Source: Lysobacteraceae bacterium 2PB
Lineage (GTDB): Bacteria > Pseudomonadota > Gammaproteobacteria > Xanthomonadales > Xanthomonadaceae
Direction: 5' to 3'
DNA: 64,000 nucleotides
NCBI GenBank assembly: GCA_005502915.1
Contig: SCMT01000019.1
Location: forward strand, 1 to 64,000
The notes under the pieces were generated by a model. The model had not been told where the DNA came from. It saw only the letters and a list, made by a program, of their open reading frames with translations, and searched no databases. The stretch's first letter is position 1. Each line of letters begins with the position of its first letter. The position numbers and the translations under genes were made by a program. Shown in pieces: positions 52,161-61,722 of this stretch.

Positions 52161-54311
52161 ATGCCCAAGCTCTCGCATGTCTGCCTCGCCGTCGGCCTTG
52201 CCCTCGGCTGCGCTCCGTCCCTGGTCGCCTTCGCCGCGACGCCCGCCTCCAAACCCGCCCCCGCCATGTCCAATGCCGCCATGCCCGCCGACCCCTACCT
52301 CTGGCTCGAAGGCGTGGAGGATCCCAAGGCGCTGGAATGGGTGCGCGAACGCAACGCCAAGGCCGAAGCGGAGATCGCCGGCACGCCCGAATTCCAGAAG
52401 CTCGAAGCCGACCTGCGCGCGATCCTGGATTCGACCGACCGCATCCCGGGCGTGACCAAGATCGGCGACTACTACTACAACTTCTGGCGCGACAAGGCGA
52501 ACCCGCGCGGCCTGTGGCGCCGCACCACGCTGGAGGAATACCGCAAGCCCGCGCCGAAGTGGGAAACGGTGATCGACCTCGACGCGCTGAACGCCGCCGA
52601 AGGCCGCGCCGAGAACGAGAAGTGGGTCTGGCACGGCGCCGAATGCCTCAAGCCCAAGTACGAGCGCTGCCTGATCGCGTTGTCGCGCGGCGGCGCCGAC
52701 GCCGACGTGACCCGCGAGTTCGACCTCGAAACCAAGACCTGGGTGGAGGACGGCTTCTTCCGTCCCGAGGCCAAGGGCGGCCTGCAGTGGGTCGACCGCG
52801 ACACGGTCTATGTCTATACCGATTTCGGCGATGGCTCGCTCACCTCGTCCGGCTATCCGCGCGTGGTCAAGGAATGGAAGCGCGGCACGCCGATGGCCTC
52901 GGCCAAGGTCGTGTACGAAGGCAAGCCGACCGACATGTACATCGCGGCCTACCACGACCTGACCCCGGGCTACGAGCGCAGCTTCGTCAGCCGCACGCTC
53001 GCGTTCTACAACGACGAGCTGTACCTGCGCGGCAAGGACGGCAAGCTGGTCAAGCTCGACGTGCCGAACACCGCCAACAAGTCCGTGCACAACCAGTGGC
53101 TGACCCTTGAACTGCGCGAGCCGTGGAAGCTGAAGGACCGCGAATACGCCGCCGGCTCGCTGCTGGTCATCGACTTCGACAAGTTCATGGCCGGCAACCG
53201 CGAATTCGATGTGGTGTTCACGCCGGACGAACACACCTCGCTGTCGGCCTTCACCTGGACGAAGCAGCACCTCGTCATCACCTTGCTCAGCGACGTGAAG
53301 AGCAAGATCCGCGTGCTGACCCCGCTGGGCGAAGGCGGCTGGAAGCAGAGCCTGCTCGACGGCGTGCCCGCCGTGGGCACCACCAGCGTCAGCGCGGTCG
53401 ATCCCGACGGCAACGACCTGCTGTGGATGACCACCACCGACTACCTCACCCCGACCACGCTGCTGATGGTCGAGATCGGCCAGGCGCCCGAGAAGCTGAA
53501 GTCGATGCCGGCCTTCTTCGACGCCGAAGGCCTGGTCACCGAACAGCAGTTCGCGACCTCGAAGGACGGCACGAAGGTCCCGTACTTCATCGTGCGCCGC
53601 AAGGACCTGGCCTTCGACGGCAAGGCACCGACCCTGCTCTACGGCTACGGCGGCTTCGAGGTCTCGCTGACCCCCGGCTACAGCGCCACCGTCGGCCGCG
53701 CCTGGCTGCAGCAGGGCGGCGTGTACGTGCTCGCCAACATCCGCGGCGGCGGCGAATACGGCCCGCGCTGGCACCAGGCCGCGCTCAAGGCCAACCGCCA
53801 CAAGGCCTACGAGGACTTCGCGGCGGTCGCCGAGGATCTGTTCGCGCGCAAGATCACCTCGCCGAAGCACCTCGGCGCGCAGGGCGGCAGCAACGGCGGC
53901 CTGCTGATGGGCAACATGATCGTGCAGTACCCGCAGCTGTTCGGCGCCATCGTCTGCCAGGTGCCGCTGCTCGACATGAAGCGCTACAGCAAGCTGCTCG
54001 CCGGCGCCTCGTGGATGGCCGAGTACGGCGATCCCGACACGAAGGACTGGGAGTTCATCCAGCACTTCTCGCCGTACCACCTGCTGAAGGACGACGCCAA
54101 GTACCCGCCGGTGCTGTTCACGACGTCCACGCGCGACGACCGCGTCCACCCCGGCCACGCCCGCAAGATGATGGCGAAGATGGAAGCGATGAACGCCGAC
54201 GTCCGCTACTACGAGAACATCGAAGGCGGCCACGGCGGCGCCTCGAACAACCAGCAGGCCGCGCACATGTCCGCCCTGGCCTACACGTTCCTGTGGCAGA
54301 AGCTGAAGTAA
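52161..54311 (+). CDS. Prolyl oligopeptidase family serine peptidase (S9A), secreted
   Basis: A 716-residue exported peptidase cleaving after proline in short peptides. A signal peptide (VCLAVGLALGCAPSLVAFA) precedes a seven-bladed propeller (about residues 100-430) and an alpha/beta-hydrolase domain. The nucleophile lies in AQGGSNGGLLMGN, with TTSTRDDRVHPGHARKM holding the acid and GGHGGASNNQQ the histidine. RGGGEYGPRWHQAALK is characteristic of S9A. Secreted peptidases of this kind are abundant in Lysobacter-like bacteria. Confidence 0.93.
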   Translation: MPKLSHVCLAVGLALGCAPSLVAFAATPASKPAPAMSNAAMPADPYLWLEGVEDPKALEWVRERNAKAEAEIAGTPEFQKLEADLRAILDSTDRIPGVTKIGDYYYNFWRDKANPRGLWRRTTLEEYRKPAPKWETVIDLDALNAAEGRAENEKWVWHGAECLKPKYERCLIALSRGGADADVTREFDLETKTWVEDGFFRPEAKGGLQWVDRDTVYVYTDFGDGSLTSSGYPRVVKEWKRGTPMASAKVVYEGKPTDMYIAAYHDLTPGYERSFVSRTLAFYNDELYLRGKDGKLVKLDVPNTANKSVHNQWLTLELREPWKLKDREYAAGSLLVIDFDKFMAGNREFDVVFTPDEHTSLSAFTWTKQHLVITLLSDVKSKIRVLTPLGEGGWKQSLLDGVPAVGTTSVSAVDPDGNDLLWMTTTDYLTPTTLLMVEIGQAPEKLKSMPAFFDAEGLVTEQQFATSKDGTKVPYFIVRRKDLAFDGKAPTLLYGYGGFEVSLTPGYSATVGRAWLQQGGVYVLANIRGGGEYGPRWHQAALKANRHKAYEDFAAVAEDLFARKITSPKHLGAQGGSNGGLLMGNMIVQYPQLFGAIVCQVPLLDMKRYSKLLAGASWMAEYGDPDTKDWEFIQHFSPYHLLKDDAKYPPVLFTTSTRDDRVHPGHARKMMAKMEAMNADVRYYENIEGGHGGASNNQQAAHMSALAYTFLWQKLK

Positions 54312-54383
54312 GACGCGGCATACGCACATCGATCGACACCAGCAGGGCGGCCTCCGGGTCGCCCTGTTGCGTTTGGGGATTGC

Positions 54384-54455
54384 CATAGGGTGCGCTACAG
54401 CGCACCGGTTTTTCATCGCCGCGAATCGAAACGGTGCGCTGTAGCGCACCCTATG
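54384..54455. repeat. REP-like palindromic pair
   Basis: CATAGGGTGCGCTACAGCGC (54384-54407) and its reverse complement (54432-54455) flank a 24-base loop. Each half also has a GGTGCGCTACAGCGCACC palindrome. A single unit of the same family is at 57680-57707. No gene is supported in 54312-54528. Confidence 0.85.
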
Positions 54456-54528
54456 TTCATCACCCGCATTTGAAATCCGCTTCACACCGGATGCCGACAC
54501 TGGAGCCTCCCCATCCCGGAGTCTTCCC

Positions 54529-55656
54529 GTGCATCGCTTCCTCTCCCGCATCGCCATCGGCGTGCTCGCGCTCGCCGTGTCCACCACCACGCTGGCTGCA
54601 GGCGCCAAAGGTCCAGACCGCATCCTGATCGTCGTCAGCGGCGAGGGCCGCGACCAGGGCAAGACCCGGCCCGGCTACGAGATGGACGAACTTTCGCAGG
54701 CCTGGGCGATCTTCCGCGACAACGGCTTCGACGTGCACATCGCCAGTCCGCAGGGCGGCGCGGTCGAGGCGGACAAGTACGATCCGAAGCATCCGGCCAA
54801 CGCACGCCTGCTCGCCGACGCCGCCGCGATGCGCGAGCTCGCCGCGACGCGCGCCACCGCCACGCTCAAGGCCGAACACTATGCGGGCGTGTTCGTGGTC
54901 GGCGGCAAGGGCGCGATGTTCGACCTGCCGAAAGACAAGGCGCTGTCCAGGTTGATCGGCCGCATCCACGACCACGGCGGCGTGGTGTCGGCGGTCTGCC
55001 ACGGCCCCGCCGCGCTGGTCGACGTGCGCACTGCGGACGGCGCGCTGCTGGTCGCGAATCGCGCGGTCAACGGGTTCAGCAACGAGGAGGAAGCGATCTT
55101 CGGCAAGAAGTGGGCGAAGGACTACGCCTTCCGCATCGAGGATGCGATGCGCGAGCGCGGCGCGCGCTGGGAGGAAGCGCCGCTGATGCTGCCGCATGTC
55201 GCCATCGATGGCCGCCTGATCACCGGCCAGAACCCGTATTCCACCACCGGTGTGGCCGAGGCGGTTGTCCGCGCGACCGGCCGCACGCCCGTCGCACGCA
55301 CGCCCGATCGCGACGAACGCAGCATGGCGCTGGTGCAACGCATGCTGGGCGGCGATGCGGAGGGCGCGCGCAAGGCGCTCGCGGCGACGCCGACGGACTT
55401 CCATGTCGAACTCATCGCCCTGCTCGGCTATTACCAGGCGAAGGCGGCGACCGACGATGCCGCCCTGCGCAGCGCCCTGTCGGTGATGCAGCTGGCCCGG
55501 CCGCATTACAGCGCGCCCGAACTGGGCCTGGGCATGGCCGATGCGCACCTGCGCCTGAAGGAACACGGCGACGCGCGTCGACTGGTCGAAGCCGTGCTCG
55601 CCGACAAGCCCGACCTGGCCGAAGCGAAGGCGCTGCTGGCGAAGATTCCGCAGTGA
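54529..55656 (+). CDS. Exported DJ-1/PfpI-family protein with helical C-terminal domain
   Basis: A 375-residue protein. GTG 54529 starts a signal peptide (IAIGVLALAVSTTTLAAG). Residues about 30-230 form a DJ-1/PfpI class-I amidotransferase-like domain with VVGGKGAMFDLPKDK and the nucleophile elbow VSAVCHGPAALVDV (Cys-His). Residues about 260-375 are helical, TPR-like (ALVQRMLGGDAEGARKALAA). Related enzymes act as glyoxalases or stress proteins. A periplasmic DJ-1/TPR fusion is uncommon. A response regulator gene starts 43 bases downstream. Confidence 0.83.
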   Translation: MHRFLSRIAIGVLALAVSTTTLAAGAKGPDRILIVVSGEGRDQGKTRPGYEMDELSQAWAIFRDNGFDVHIASPQGGAVEADKYDPKHPANARLLADAAAMRELAATRATATLKAEHYAGVFVVGGKGAMFDLPKDKALSRLIGRIHDHGGVVSAVCHGPAALVDVRTADGALLVANRAVNGFSNEEEAIFGKKWAKDYAFRIEDAMRERGARWEEAPLMLPHVAIDGRLITGQNPYSTTGVAEAVVRATGRTPVARTPDRDERSMALVQRMLGGDAEGARKALAATPTDFHVELIALLGYYQAKAATDDAALRSALSVMQLARPHYSAPELGLGMADAHLRLKEHGDARRLVEAVLADKPDLAEAKALLAKIPQ

Positions 55657-55699
55657 CATGCGCCGCAGCGGACGCGGACGGTGGCAGGATGGACGCACC

Positions 55700-56392
55700 A
55701 TGACGACATCTCCACCACTCCGGCTGCTCGTGGTCGAGGACCACCACGCCCTGCGCGCGAACATCGCCGCGCTGTTCGAAGCGCACGGACACGTGGTCGA
55801 CTTCGCCGCCGATGGCCGCAGCGGCCTGCGCATGGCCCTGGACGCGCCGCCGGACGTGCTCGTGCTCGATCTCGGCCTGCCGGGCATGGACGGTCTCGAC
55901 GTGTGCGCGGAGCTGCGCGCACGCGCCGATCGCCATATTCCGGTGCTCATGCTCACCGCACGCGATGCGCTGGACGACAAGCTGCTCGGCTTTCGCCACG
56001 GCGCCGACGACTACCTGGTGAAACCCTTCGCGGGCGAGGAGCTGCTCGCCCGCTGCCTCGCGCTGTCGCGCCGACATCTCGTCGGCGATCGCCACGTCAT
56101 CGAGATCGGTCGGCTGCGCATCGATCGACGCAACGGCCTTGTCGAACGCGAAGGCCAGCGCATCGAACTGGCGCACAGTCCGTATCGCATCCTGCTCGCG
56201 CTCGCCGAGGCCTGGCCACGCACGCTCACCCGTTCGGAACTCGTGCATCGCCTCTGGGGCGATGACGCGCCACCGTCCGACCCCTTGCGCTCGCACCTGT
56301 ATGCCTTGCGACAGGCGCTGGATCGTCCGTTTCCGCGACCGATGCTGGTCACGGTGCATGGCGTCGGTTTCCGGCTGGAAGCCGACGCATGA
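55700..56392 (+). CDS. OmpR-family response regulator
   Basis: A 230-residue regulator. The receiver has LLVVEDHHALRANIAALF, VLVLDLGLPGMDG with the phospho-aspartate, LTARDALDDKL and YLVKPFAGEE. The winged helix ends LRSHLYALRQALD and LVTVHGVGFRLEA. ATG 55700 is chosen. Its stop overlaps the kinase start (ATGA at 56389), so the two form a coupled pair, the third such pair in this window. Targets unknown. Confidence 0.88.
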   Translation: MTTSPPLRLLVVEDHHALRANIAALFEAHGHVVDFAADGRSGLRMALDAPPDVLVLDLGLPGMDGLDVCAELRARADRHIPVLMLTARDALDDKLLGFRHGADDYLVKPFAGEELLARCLALSRRHLVGDRHVIEIGRLRIDRRNGLVEREGQRIELAHSPYRILLALAEAWPRTLTRSELVHRLWGDDAPPSDPLRSHLYALRQALDRPFPRPMLVTVHGVGFRLEADA

Positions 56393-57684
56393 CCCGGCCC
56401 CGGAAGACACTCCGGCGACGGCTGATGCTGGTCTTCGCCGCATTCAGCCTGGCGATTTCCGGCGTGTTCACGCTGTACGCGCTCATCTTCGCCTACACCA
56501 CCGAGGACATGTTCTTTACGGCCCAGCTGGCCGACGAAGCCGCGCGGCAACGCGACTTCCACGAACGCAACGGCCGCTGGTCGACGCCGCGCACCCCCGG
56601 CATGCGGCTCTATCGCGACATCGCCGCGATGCCCGACGACCTGCGCCGCGTGTTGCAGGAGGAGCCCGAGCGCATCGAAGTCTCAGGCACGCAGGGCCGG
56701 CATTACCATCTCGCCGTGATCAGGAACGATGCGGGATCGGCACGTGCCTGGCTGGCCTACGAAGTCAGCGATCGTCTCGTCGTGCGTCCGGTCCGTGGGC
56801 AATGGCTGTGGGTGCTGGCCATCACCGGGCTCGGCATGACCCTGCTGTCGCTGATCGCGGGTGCATGGCTGGCGCACCGCATCGCCACGCCGCTGTGGCG
56901 ACTGTCGGACACCGTCGCGCAGCTGCGTCCGGATGCGCTGCCGGAGCGCTTGCTGCAAGGCGATCCCGACGATGAAGTCGGCACGCTCGCGCGCGGCCTC
57001 GACACCATGATCGGTCGCATCCGCGAGTTCATCGAGCGCGAGTGCAGCTTCACCCGAGACGCCAGCCACGAACTGCGCACGCCGCTCGCGGTCATCCGCA
57101 GCGCCGCCGAACGCATGGCGCGCGATCCCGGACTCGCCGACACCTCGCGCGAGCAGCTGGCACACATCCACCAGTCGGCCACGCAACTCGAACAGACCCT
57201 TGCCACGCTGCTGGCCATGGCCCGCGAGCAGGATGCCGAACCCGCGGAATCCGTGCCCCTGCTGGCCGTGGTGGAACGTGCGATCGTCGAACAGTCGCCG
57301 CTGCTCGGCGAACGCGCGATCACGCTCGATGTCGACCTGCCCGCAGACCATCGCGTCGAGTGCCCGCGCGGCGTGCTGCATATCCTGCTGTCCAACCTGA
57401 TCGGCAACGCCTTCGCCCACGCCACCCACGGCACGATCCGCATCGATCTGCACGACGGTCGACTGCGCATCGCCAACCACGGCCATGCCATTCCCGCCGA
57501 CCTCCGCGACCACCTGCACGAACCGCACCGCAAGCGCGAAGGCAGCGCAGGCTTCGGCCTGGGGCTGTCGATCGCGCAACGCCTGTGCGAACGTCATGGG
57601 ATGACGCTCGTCATTGAGCACGACAATGACAGCGGGGAGACGCGCGCGTTGCTGGGGTTTTCGAGAGTCGAGACCGCCGCATAG
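56389..57684 (+). CDS. Sensor histidine kinase of the adjacent response regulator
   Basis: A 431-residue membrane kinase. Two helices (residues about 12-34 and 140-162) bracket a periplasmic region, then HAMP, H box CSFTRDASHELRTPLAVIR, N box LLSNLIGNAFAHA and FGLGLSIAQRL. The N-terminal ATP-lid region (RIANHGHAIPADLRDHL) is a little divergent from the DxGxG norm. It follows its regulator gene by ATGA overlap. The final codon and TAG stop lie in a palindromic repeat (57680-57707), so the repeat supplies the end of the gene. Confidence 0.87.
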   Translation: MTRPRKTLRRRLMLVFAAFSLAISGVFTLYALIFAYTTEDMFFTAQLADEAARQRDFHERNGRWSTPRTPGMRLYRDIAAMPDDLRRVLQEEPERIEVSGTQGRHYHLAVIRNDAGSARAWLAYEVSDRLVVRPVRGQWLWVLAITGLGMTLLSLIAGAWLAHRIATPLWRLSDTVAQLRPDALPERLLQGDPDDEVGTLARGLDTMIGRIREFIERECSFTRDASHELRTPLAVIRSAAERMARDPGLADTSREQLAHIHQSATQLEQTLATLLAMAREQDAEPAESVPLLAVVERAIVEQSPLLGERAITLDVDLPADHRVECPRGVLHILLSNLIGNAFAHATHGTIRIDLHDGRLRIANHGHAIPADLRDHLHEPHRKREGSAGFGLGLSIAQRLCERHGMTLVIEHDNDSGETRALLGFSRVETAA

Positions 57685-57707
57685 GGTGCGCTGTAGCGCA
57701 CCCTATG
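57680..57707. repeat. Single REP-like palindrome overlapping a stop codon
   Basis: CATAGGGTGCGCTGTAGCGC continues into a matching half to give a 28-base palindrome, the same unit as at 54384-54455. It contains the TAG stop of the histidine kinase gene and lies 4 bases before the end of a convergent gene. Confidence 0.85.
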
Positions 57708-57710
57708 ACG

Positions 57711-58187
57711 CTATGCATCAATCCTGCTGCCGGCAAACACATTGCCGTTCGGTCCGAAACCGACATAGGCACCGGTCGTTGGCACAAGGATGAACGGTCC
57801 TTCATCGTCGAGGAAAAGCCATGCTCGCCAATGCTTGGTCAGAATGCCAACCGGTGCTTCGTACGCATCCTCGCGCATGAAGATGAAGTAGGCGATCTCG
57901 CCCTCGGACGATTGCAGCATTGATTGCAGGAATCCATCGACTTGTTCACCCTCGTCTCGGCGCCACTCATTGAGCCAGTTGGGCCCCAAGGTCTGCGGCT
58001 TCAGCCAATGCTCCGCAGGCAACAGCATGGGATGCCTTTGCTGCGGAGAAGAAGCAACTTCACGCTCCCACAGTGTCCTTGCCGCTTCGGCAGTCAAGGG
58101 CCGGATCAGCGCGCGATCCGCCTCAGGCACGCGGATGTCCTCATCGAAGAACGACCAATCGCGTTCCGGATCGAGCCGCCGATACAT
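57711..58187 (-). CDS. DUF2947-like hypothetical protein
   Basis: A 158-residue soluble protein beginning MYRRLDPERDWSFFDEDI. The stretches ALIRPLTAEAARTLWEREV and FILVPTTGAYVGFGPNGNVF resemble the DUF2947 family, though I recall this only loosely. It is encoded 3 bases after the DUF4288-DUF924 fusion gene on the same strand, so both are probably cotranscribed. Function is unknown. Confidence 0.7.
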   Translation of the reverse strand: MYRRLDPERDWSFFDEDIRVPEADRALIRPLTAEAARTLWEREVASSPQQRHPMLLPAEHWLKPQTLGPNWLNEWRRDEGEQVDGFLQSMLQSSEGEIAYFIFMREDAYEAPVGILTKHWRAWLFLDDEGPFILVPTTGAYVGFGPNGNVFAGSRIDA

Positions 58188-58190
58188 TGC

Positions 58191-59153
58191 TCAGAACCCC
58201 CCGCCCGCCTCCAGCCACGCCGATTCCTCGGGCGTGCTTTCTCGGGCGAGGGCGCGATTGCGGTGCGGGAAGCGGCCGAAGCGGCGGATGACGTCGCGAT
58301 GCGCTTCGGCGTACTTGAGATAGTTTGCGTCGCCCATCGCTTCGCACAGCGCGACGCAGCGGTCCTGGTCGGCGATGTCTTCTGAATGCTCCAGCGGCAG
58401 GTAGACGAAGACGCGCAGCGCGGGATCGACCCGGGTGTCGAAGCCGGCGTCGATCGCGCGACGCGCGTAGGCGAGCGCCAGCGGGTCGGTGGCGAAAGCA
58501 TGCGCGCTGTCGCGGAAGACGTTGCGCGGCACCTGGTCGAGCAGCAGGATCAGCGCCAGCGCGCCGTCGGGCGTGTCGAGCAGGTGCTCGCGCTCGCGAC
58601 GCGCGGCGGCGAAGTGTTCGTCGAGGAAGCGCTCGCGGAGCTCGGCGTCGAACGCCGAATCTTTTGCAAACCATTTCGATGGGCCGGCGTTGCGCCAGAA
58701 GGCGAGGATGTCCGGCTCCCCGTCGTCGAGCAGTTCATCCGGATCTTCGGGCGGCGGCGTGTCATCAAAGGCTTCCAGTTCCTGTTTGTCTTTCACGAAT
58801 CGTCTGGCTTCTCGAAGCGAGATGACGCCGTGATCCGTCCACAGCACTTCCGCACCATCTGCGAGCTCATCGTAGATCGGAAGCAGACTGCTCAGTCCGA
58901 CGAGACGCCAACGTCCTTTCCGGCCATCGACATCACCGTCGTCGAACTGGCTTTCGTTGTTGCCGGCGAGTTGCATGGCCTTGTCGAAGGCAGATTCGCG
59001 ATCTTCCGCCTGCAGAATGATGGTGTTTTCCCAGACGCGGCCACGGATGTCTTCATCACCCTCGGGCTCATCGTCCCAGCAGGCAAGTTCCACATAGCTC
59101 GCGATCCACCAGCCATGAGGCGTGTTGTTCCGGTAAGGAATGCTGTTGTTCAT
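58191..59153 (-). CDS. Fusion of a DUF4288-like domain and a DUF924 domain
   Basis: A 320-residue protein. The N-terminal part (about residues 12-118; GWWIASYVELACWDD, WENTIILQAEDRESAFDKAM) looks like DUF4288, a small immunity-like domain. An acidic linker follows (DDTPPPEDPDELLDDGEPD). The C-terminal part (about 147-320; ILAFWRNAGPSKWFAKD, LILLLDQVPRNVFRDSAHAF, RFGRFPHRNRALAR) is a clear DUF924 domain. The two are normally separate proteins. The frame is open throughout, so it is not a sequencing join. Function is unknown. Confidence 0.78.
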   Translation of the reverse strand: MNNSIPYRNNTPHGWWIASYVELACWDDEPEGDEDIRGRVWENTIILQAEDRESAFDKAMQLAGNNESQFDDGDVDGRKGRWRLVGLSSLLPIYDELADGAEVLWTDHGVISLREARRFVKDKQELEAFDDTPPPEDPDELLDDGEPDILAFWRNAGPSKWFAKDSAFDAELRERFLDEHFAAARREREHLLDTPDGALALILLLDQVPRNVFRDSAHAFATDPLALAYARRAIDAGFDTRVDPALRVFVYLPLEHSEDIADQDRCVALCEAMGDANYLKYAEAHRDVIRRFGRFPHRNRALARESTPEESAWLEAGGGF

Positions 59154-59233
59154 GGTCTTCTCTCCCGGAGGGTCGCGTCATGCTTCATTGCTGCAGGAGG
59201 CATGAGCAACCTCCTGCACGATCGCGGTGTGTC

Positions 59234-60010
59234 TTACTCATCAAACCTCAAATGCCGCACCGACTTGCCGTGCCGGCGGATCAGGCGCAGGGCCTCGATG
59301 CCGACCTGGATGTGGCGTTCGACGAACTCGGCGCTGACCTTGGCGTCGCTGGCTTCGGTCTTCACGCCTTCCGGGATCATCGGCTGGTCGCTGACCAGCA
59401 GCAGCGCGCCGCAGGGGATGCGGTTGGCGAAGCCGGCGGCGAAGACGGTGGCGGTTTCCATGTCGATGGCCATGCAGCGCATCGCGCGCAGGCGGTCCTT
59501 GAAGTCCTCGTCGTGTTCCCAGACGCGGCGGTTGGTGGTGTAGACGGTGCCGGTCCAGTAGTCGTGGCCGAGGTCGCGGATCATCGTCGAAACCGCGCGC
59601 TGCAGGGCGAAGGCGGGCAGGGCCGGCACTTCGGGCAGCAGGTAGTCGTTGCTGGTGCCTTCACCGCGGATGGCGGCGATGGGCAGGACGAGGTCGCCGA
59701 GCTGGTTCTTGCGCTTGAGGCCGCCGCACTTGCCGAGGAAGAGCACGGCCTTGGGCATGATCGCGGACAGTAGGTCCATCATCGTCGCGGCGTTGGGGCT
59801 GCCCATGCCGAAGTTGATCATGGTGATGCCGTCGGCGGTGGCGCTGGGCATGGGCCGGTCGGTGCCGACGATCGGGGCGCCGGTCATGCGCGAGAAGTGG
59901 CCGAGGTAGCCGCCGAAATTGGTCAGGAGGACGTGTTCGCCGAACTGGTCCAGGGGCACGCCGGTGTAGCGGGGCAGCCAGTTCTCGACGATCTGTTCTT
60001 TTTCTTTCAT
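59234..60010 (-). CDS. amn: AMP nucleosidase (short form)
   Basis: Hydrolyses AMP to adenine and ribose 5-phosphate. The 258-residue protein starts MKEKEQIVENWLPRYTG. It has MINFGMGSPNAATMMDLL, LFLGKCGGLKRKNQLGDLVLP and the nucleoside-phosphorylase-fold motif MRCMAIDMETATVFAAGF with the Met-Glu pair that contacts ribose. It is the short version found in several phyla and lacks the N-terminal regulatory domain of the E. coli enzyme. ATG 60010 follows GAGAACCCCGCG. Confidence 0.92.
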   Translation of the reverse strand: MKEKEQIVENWLPRYTGVPLDQFGEHVLLTNFGGYLGHFSRMTGAPIVGTDRPMPSATADGITMINFGMGSPNAATMMDLLSAIMPKAVLFLGKCGGLKRKNQLGDLVLPIAAIRGEGTSNDYLLPEVPALPAFALQRAVSTMIRDLGHDYWTGTVYTTNRRVWEHDEDFKDRLRAMRCMAIDMETATVFAAGFANRIPCGALLLVSDQPMIPEGVKTEASDAKVSAEFVERHIQVGIEALRLIRRHGKSVRHLRFDE

Positions 60011-60273
60011 CGCGGGGTTCTCCGTCGTTGTCGTTGTTATCCCGGCATTCTGGCATGCGGAGGAGGGACGATTGCTCCAATCCGTACCGTGCCGTCCGGC
60101 GGGCGGGACTGACTGCGGACGCCGTCGGGCATTGCGGGCTTTGGCGGAAGGCGGGCGGCGCCCCGGCAAGCTGTCGACTGCGTACCGGGAATGCCCGGAC
60201 CCTGCCGAAGGTCATGGTTGGCAGCCTGTGCGGGGAGGTCTACGGTGGCGAAGTTTTCCCGGGGAGACTCGCC

Positions 60274-61722
60274 ATGCACCGCTCTTTCGTGGTCGCGCTC
60301 GCCGCGACTGTCCTGACCGCGCCCGTCGCGGCGCCCGCGTCCGCCGCCGATGCGGCGTCCGCCAAGCCGGTCTCGCGCTTCGCGCAGGACCCGTACGCCA
60401 GCACCTATCGCCCGATCGGGGCGCCGGCGGTGCTGATCCGCGACGCCACCGTATTGACCGGCACCGGCACGCGCCTGGACGAGGCAGACGTGCTGATGCG
60501 CGACGGCCGCATCGTCGCCGTGGGTCGCGACCTGGATGCCCCCGCCGACGCGGTGCAGGTCGACGGCCGAGGCAAGTGGGTGACGCCGGGCCTGATCGAC
60601 GTGCATTCGCACCTCGGCGTGTATCCCTCGCCGGGCGCCAGCGCCCATTCGGACGGCAACGAAGCCACCGCTCCGACGACGCCGAATGTGTGGGCCGAGC
60701 ATTCGGTGTGGCCGCAGGATCCCGGGTTCGCCACGGCGCTGGCCGGCGGCGTGACCGCGATGCAGGTGCTGCCGGGTTCGGCGAACCTGATCGGCGGTCG
60801 CGGCGTGACCCTCAAGAACGTGCCGGCGACGACCTACCAGGCAATGAAGTTCCCGGGCGCGCCCTGGGGGCTGAAGATGGCCTGCGGCGAGAATCCCAAA
60901 CGCGTCTACGGCCAGCGCGGCGGCCCGTCCACGCGCATGGGCAACGTGGCCGGCTACCGTGCCGCGTTCATCGACGCCAGCGAATACCTCAAGAAGAACA
61001 AGCCCAAGCCGGCCAGCAGTGCCAAGCGCCGCTGGTGGCAGAGCGGCACCGACGGCAAGGACAGCAGCAACGACAGCGGCGGCAAGCGCGACCTGAAGAT
61101 GGACACGCTGGCCGGCGCGATCAATGGCGACATCCTGGTCCACATCCACTGCTACCGCGCGGACGAGATGACCACGATGATCGACCTGGCCAAGGAATTC
61201 GGCTTCAAGATCAGCGCCTTCCACCATGGCGTGGAGGCGTACAAGCTCGCCGACCGCCTGGGCCAGGAGAACATCTGCGGCGCGCTGTGGGCCGACTGGT
61301 GGGGCTTCAAGATGGAAGCCTTCGACGGCATCCAGGAAAACATCGCCCTGGTCGACCGCGTCCGCAACGGCTGCGCGATCGTGCATTCCGATTCGGACGA
61401 AGGCATCCAGCGCCTGAACCAGGAAGCGGCGAAGGTGATGGCGAACGCGCAGCGCGTGGGCATCGACATCCCGCCCGAGCGCGCGGTGCGCTGGATCACC
61501 GCTAATCCGGCGAAATCGATGGGCATCCTCGACCAGACCGGCACCCTGGAAGCCGGCAAGATGGCCGACGTGGTGCTGTGGAACGGCAATCCGTTCAGCG
61601 TCTACGCCAAGGCCGAGCAGGTCTATGTCGACGGCGCGCGCCTGTACGACCGCAACGATCCCTCGCGCCAGCCGGTGTCCGATTTCATGCTCGGCCAGGG
61701 CATCGAAGGAGGTGTGAAGTGA
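60274..61722 (+). CDS. Exported amidohydrolase with complete metal site
   Basis: A 482-residue amidohydrolase-superfamily protein with signal peptide (VVALAATVLTAPVAAPASA). Metal ligands are present: LIDVHSHLG (HxH), ILVHIHCYRADEM, SAFHHGVEAY and IVHSDSDEG, the usual barrel order. The C-terminal GTLEAGKMADVVLWNGNPF is the composite sandwich segment. A Lys/Ser-rich insert (about residues 248-278) is unusual. ATG 60274 follows GGGGAG. The stop overlaps the start of a second, related protein (GTGA). Substrate unknown; related proteins act on dipeptides or imides. Confidence 0.87.
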   Translation: MHRSFVVALAATVLTAPVAAPASAADAASAKPVSRFAQDPYASTYRPIGAPAVLIRDATVLTGTGTRLDEADVLMRDGRIVAVGRDLDAPADAVQVDGRGKWVTPGLIDVHSHLGVYPSPGASAHSDGNEATAPTTPNVWAEHSVWPQDPGFATALAGGVTAMQVLPGSANLIGGRGVTLKNVPATTYQAMKFPGAPWGLKMACGENPKRVYGQRGGPSTRMGNVAGYRAAFIDASEYLKKNKPKPASSAKRRWWQSGTDGKDSSNDSGGKRDLKMDTLAGAINGDILVHIHCYRADEMTTMIDLAKEFGFKISAFHHGVEAYKLADRLGQENICGALWADWWGFKMEAFDGIQENIALVDRVRNGCAIVHSDSDEGIQRLNQEAAKVMANAQRVGIDIPPERAVRWITANPAKSMGILDQTGTLEAGKMADVVLWNGNPFSVYAKAEQVYVDGARLYDRNDPSRQPVSDFMLGQGIEGGVK

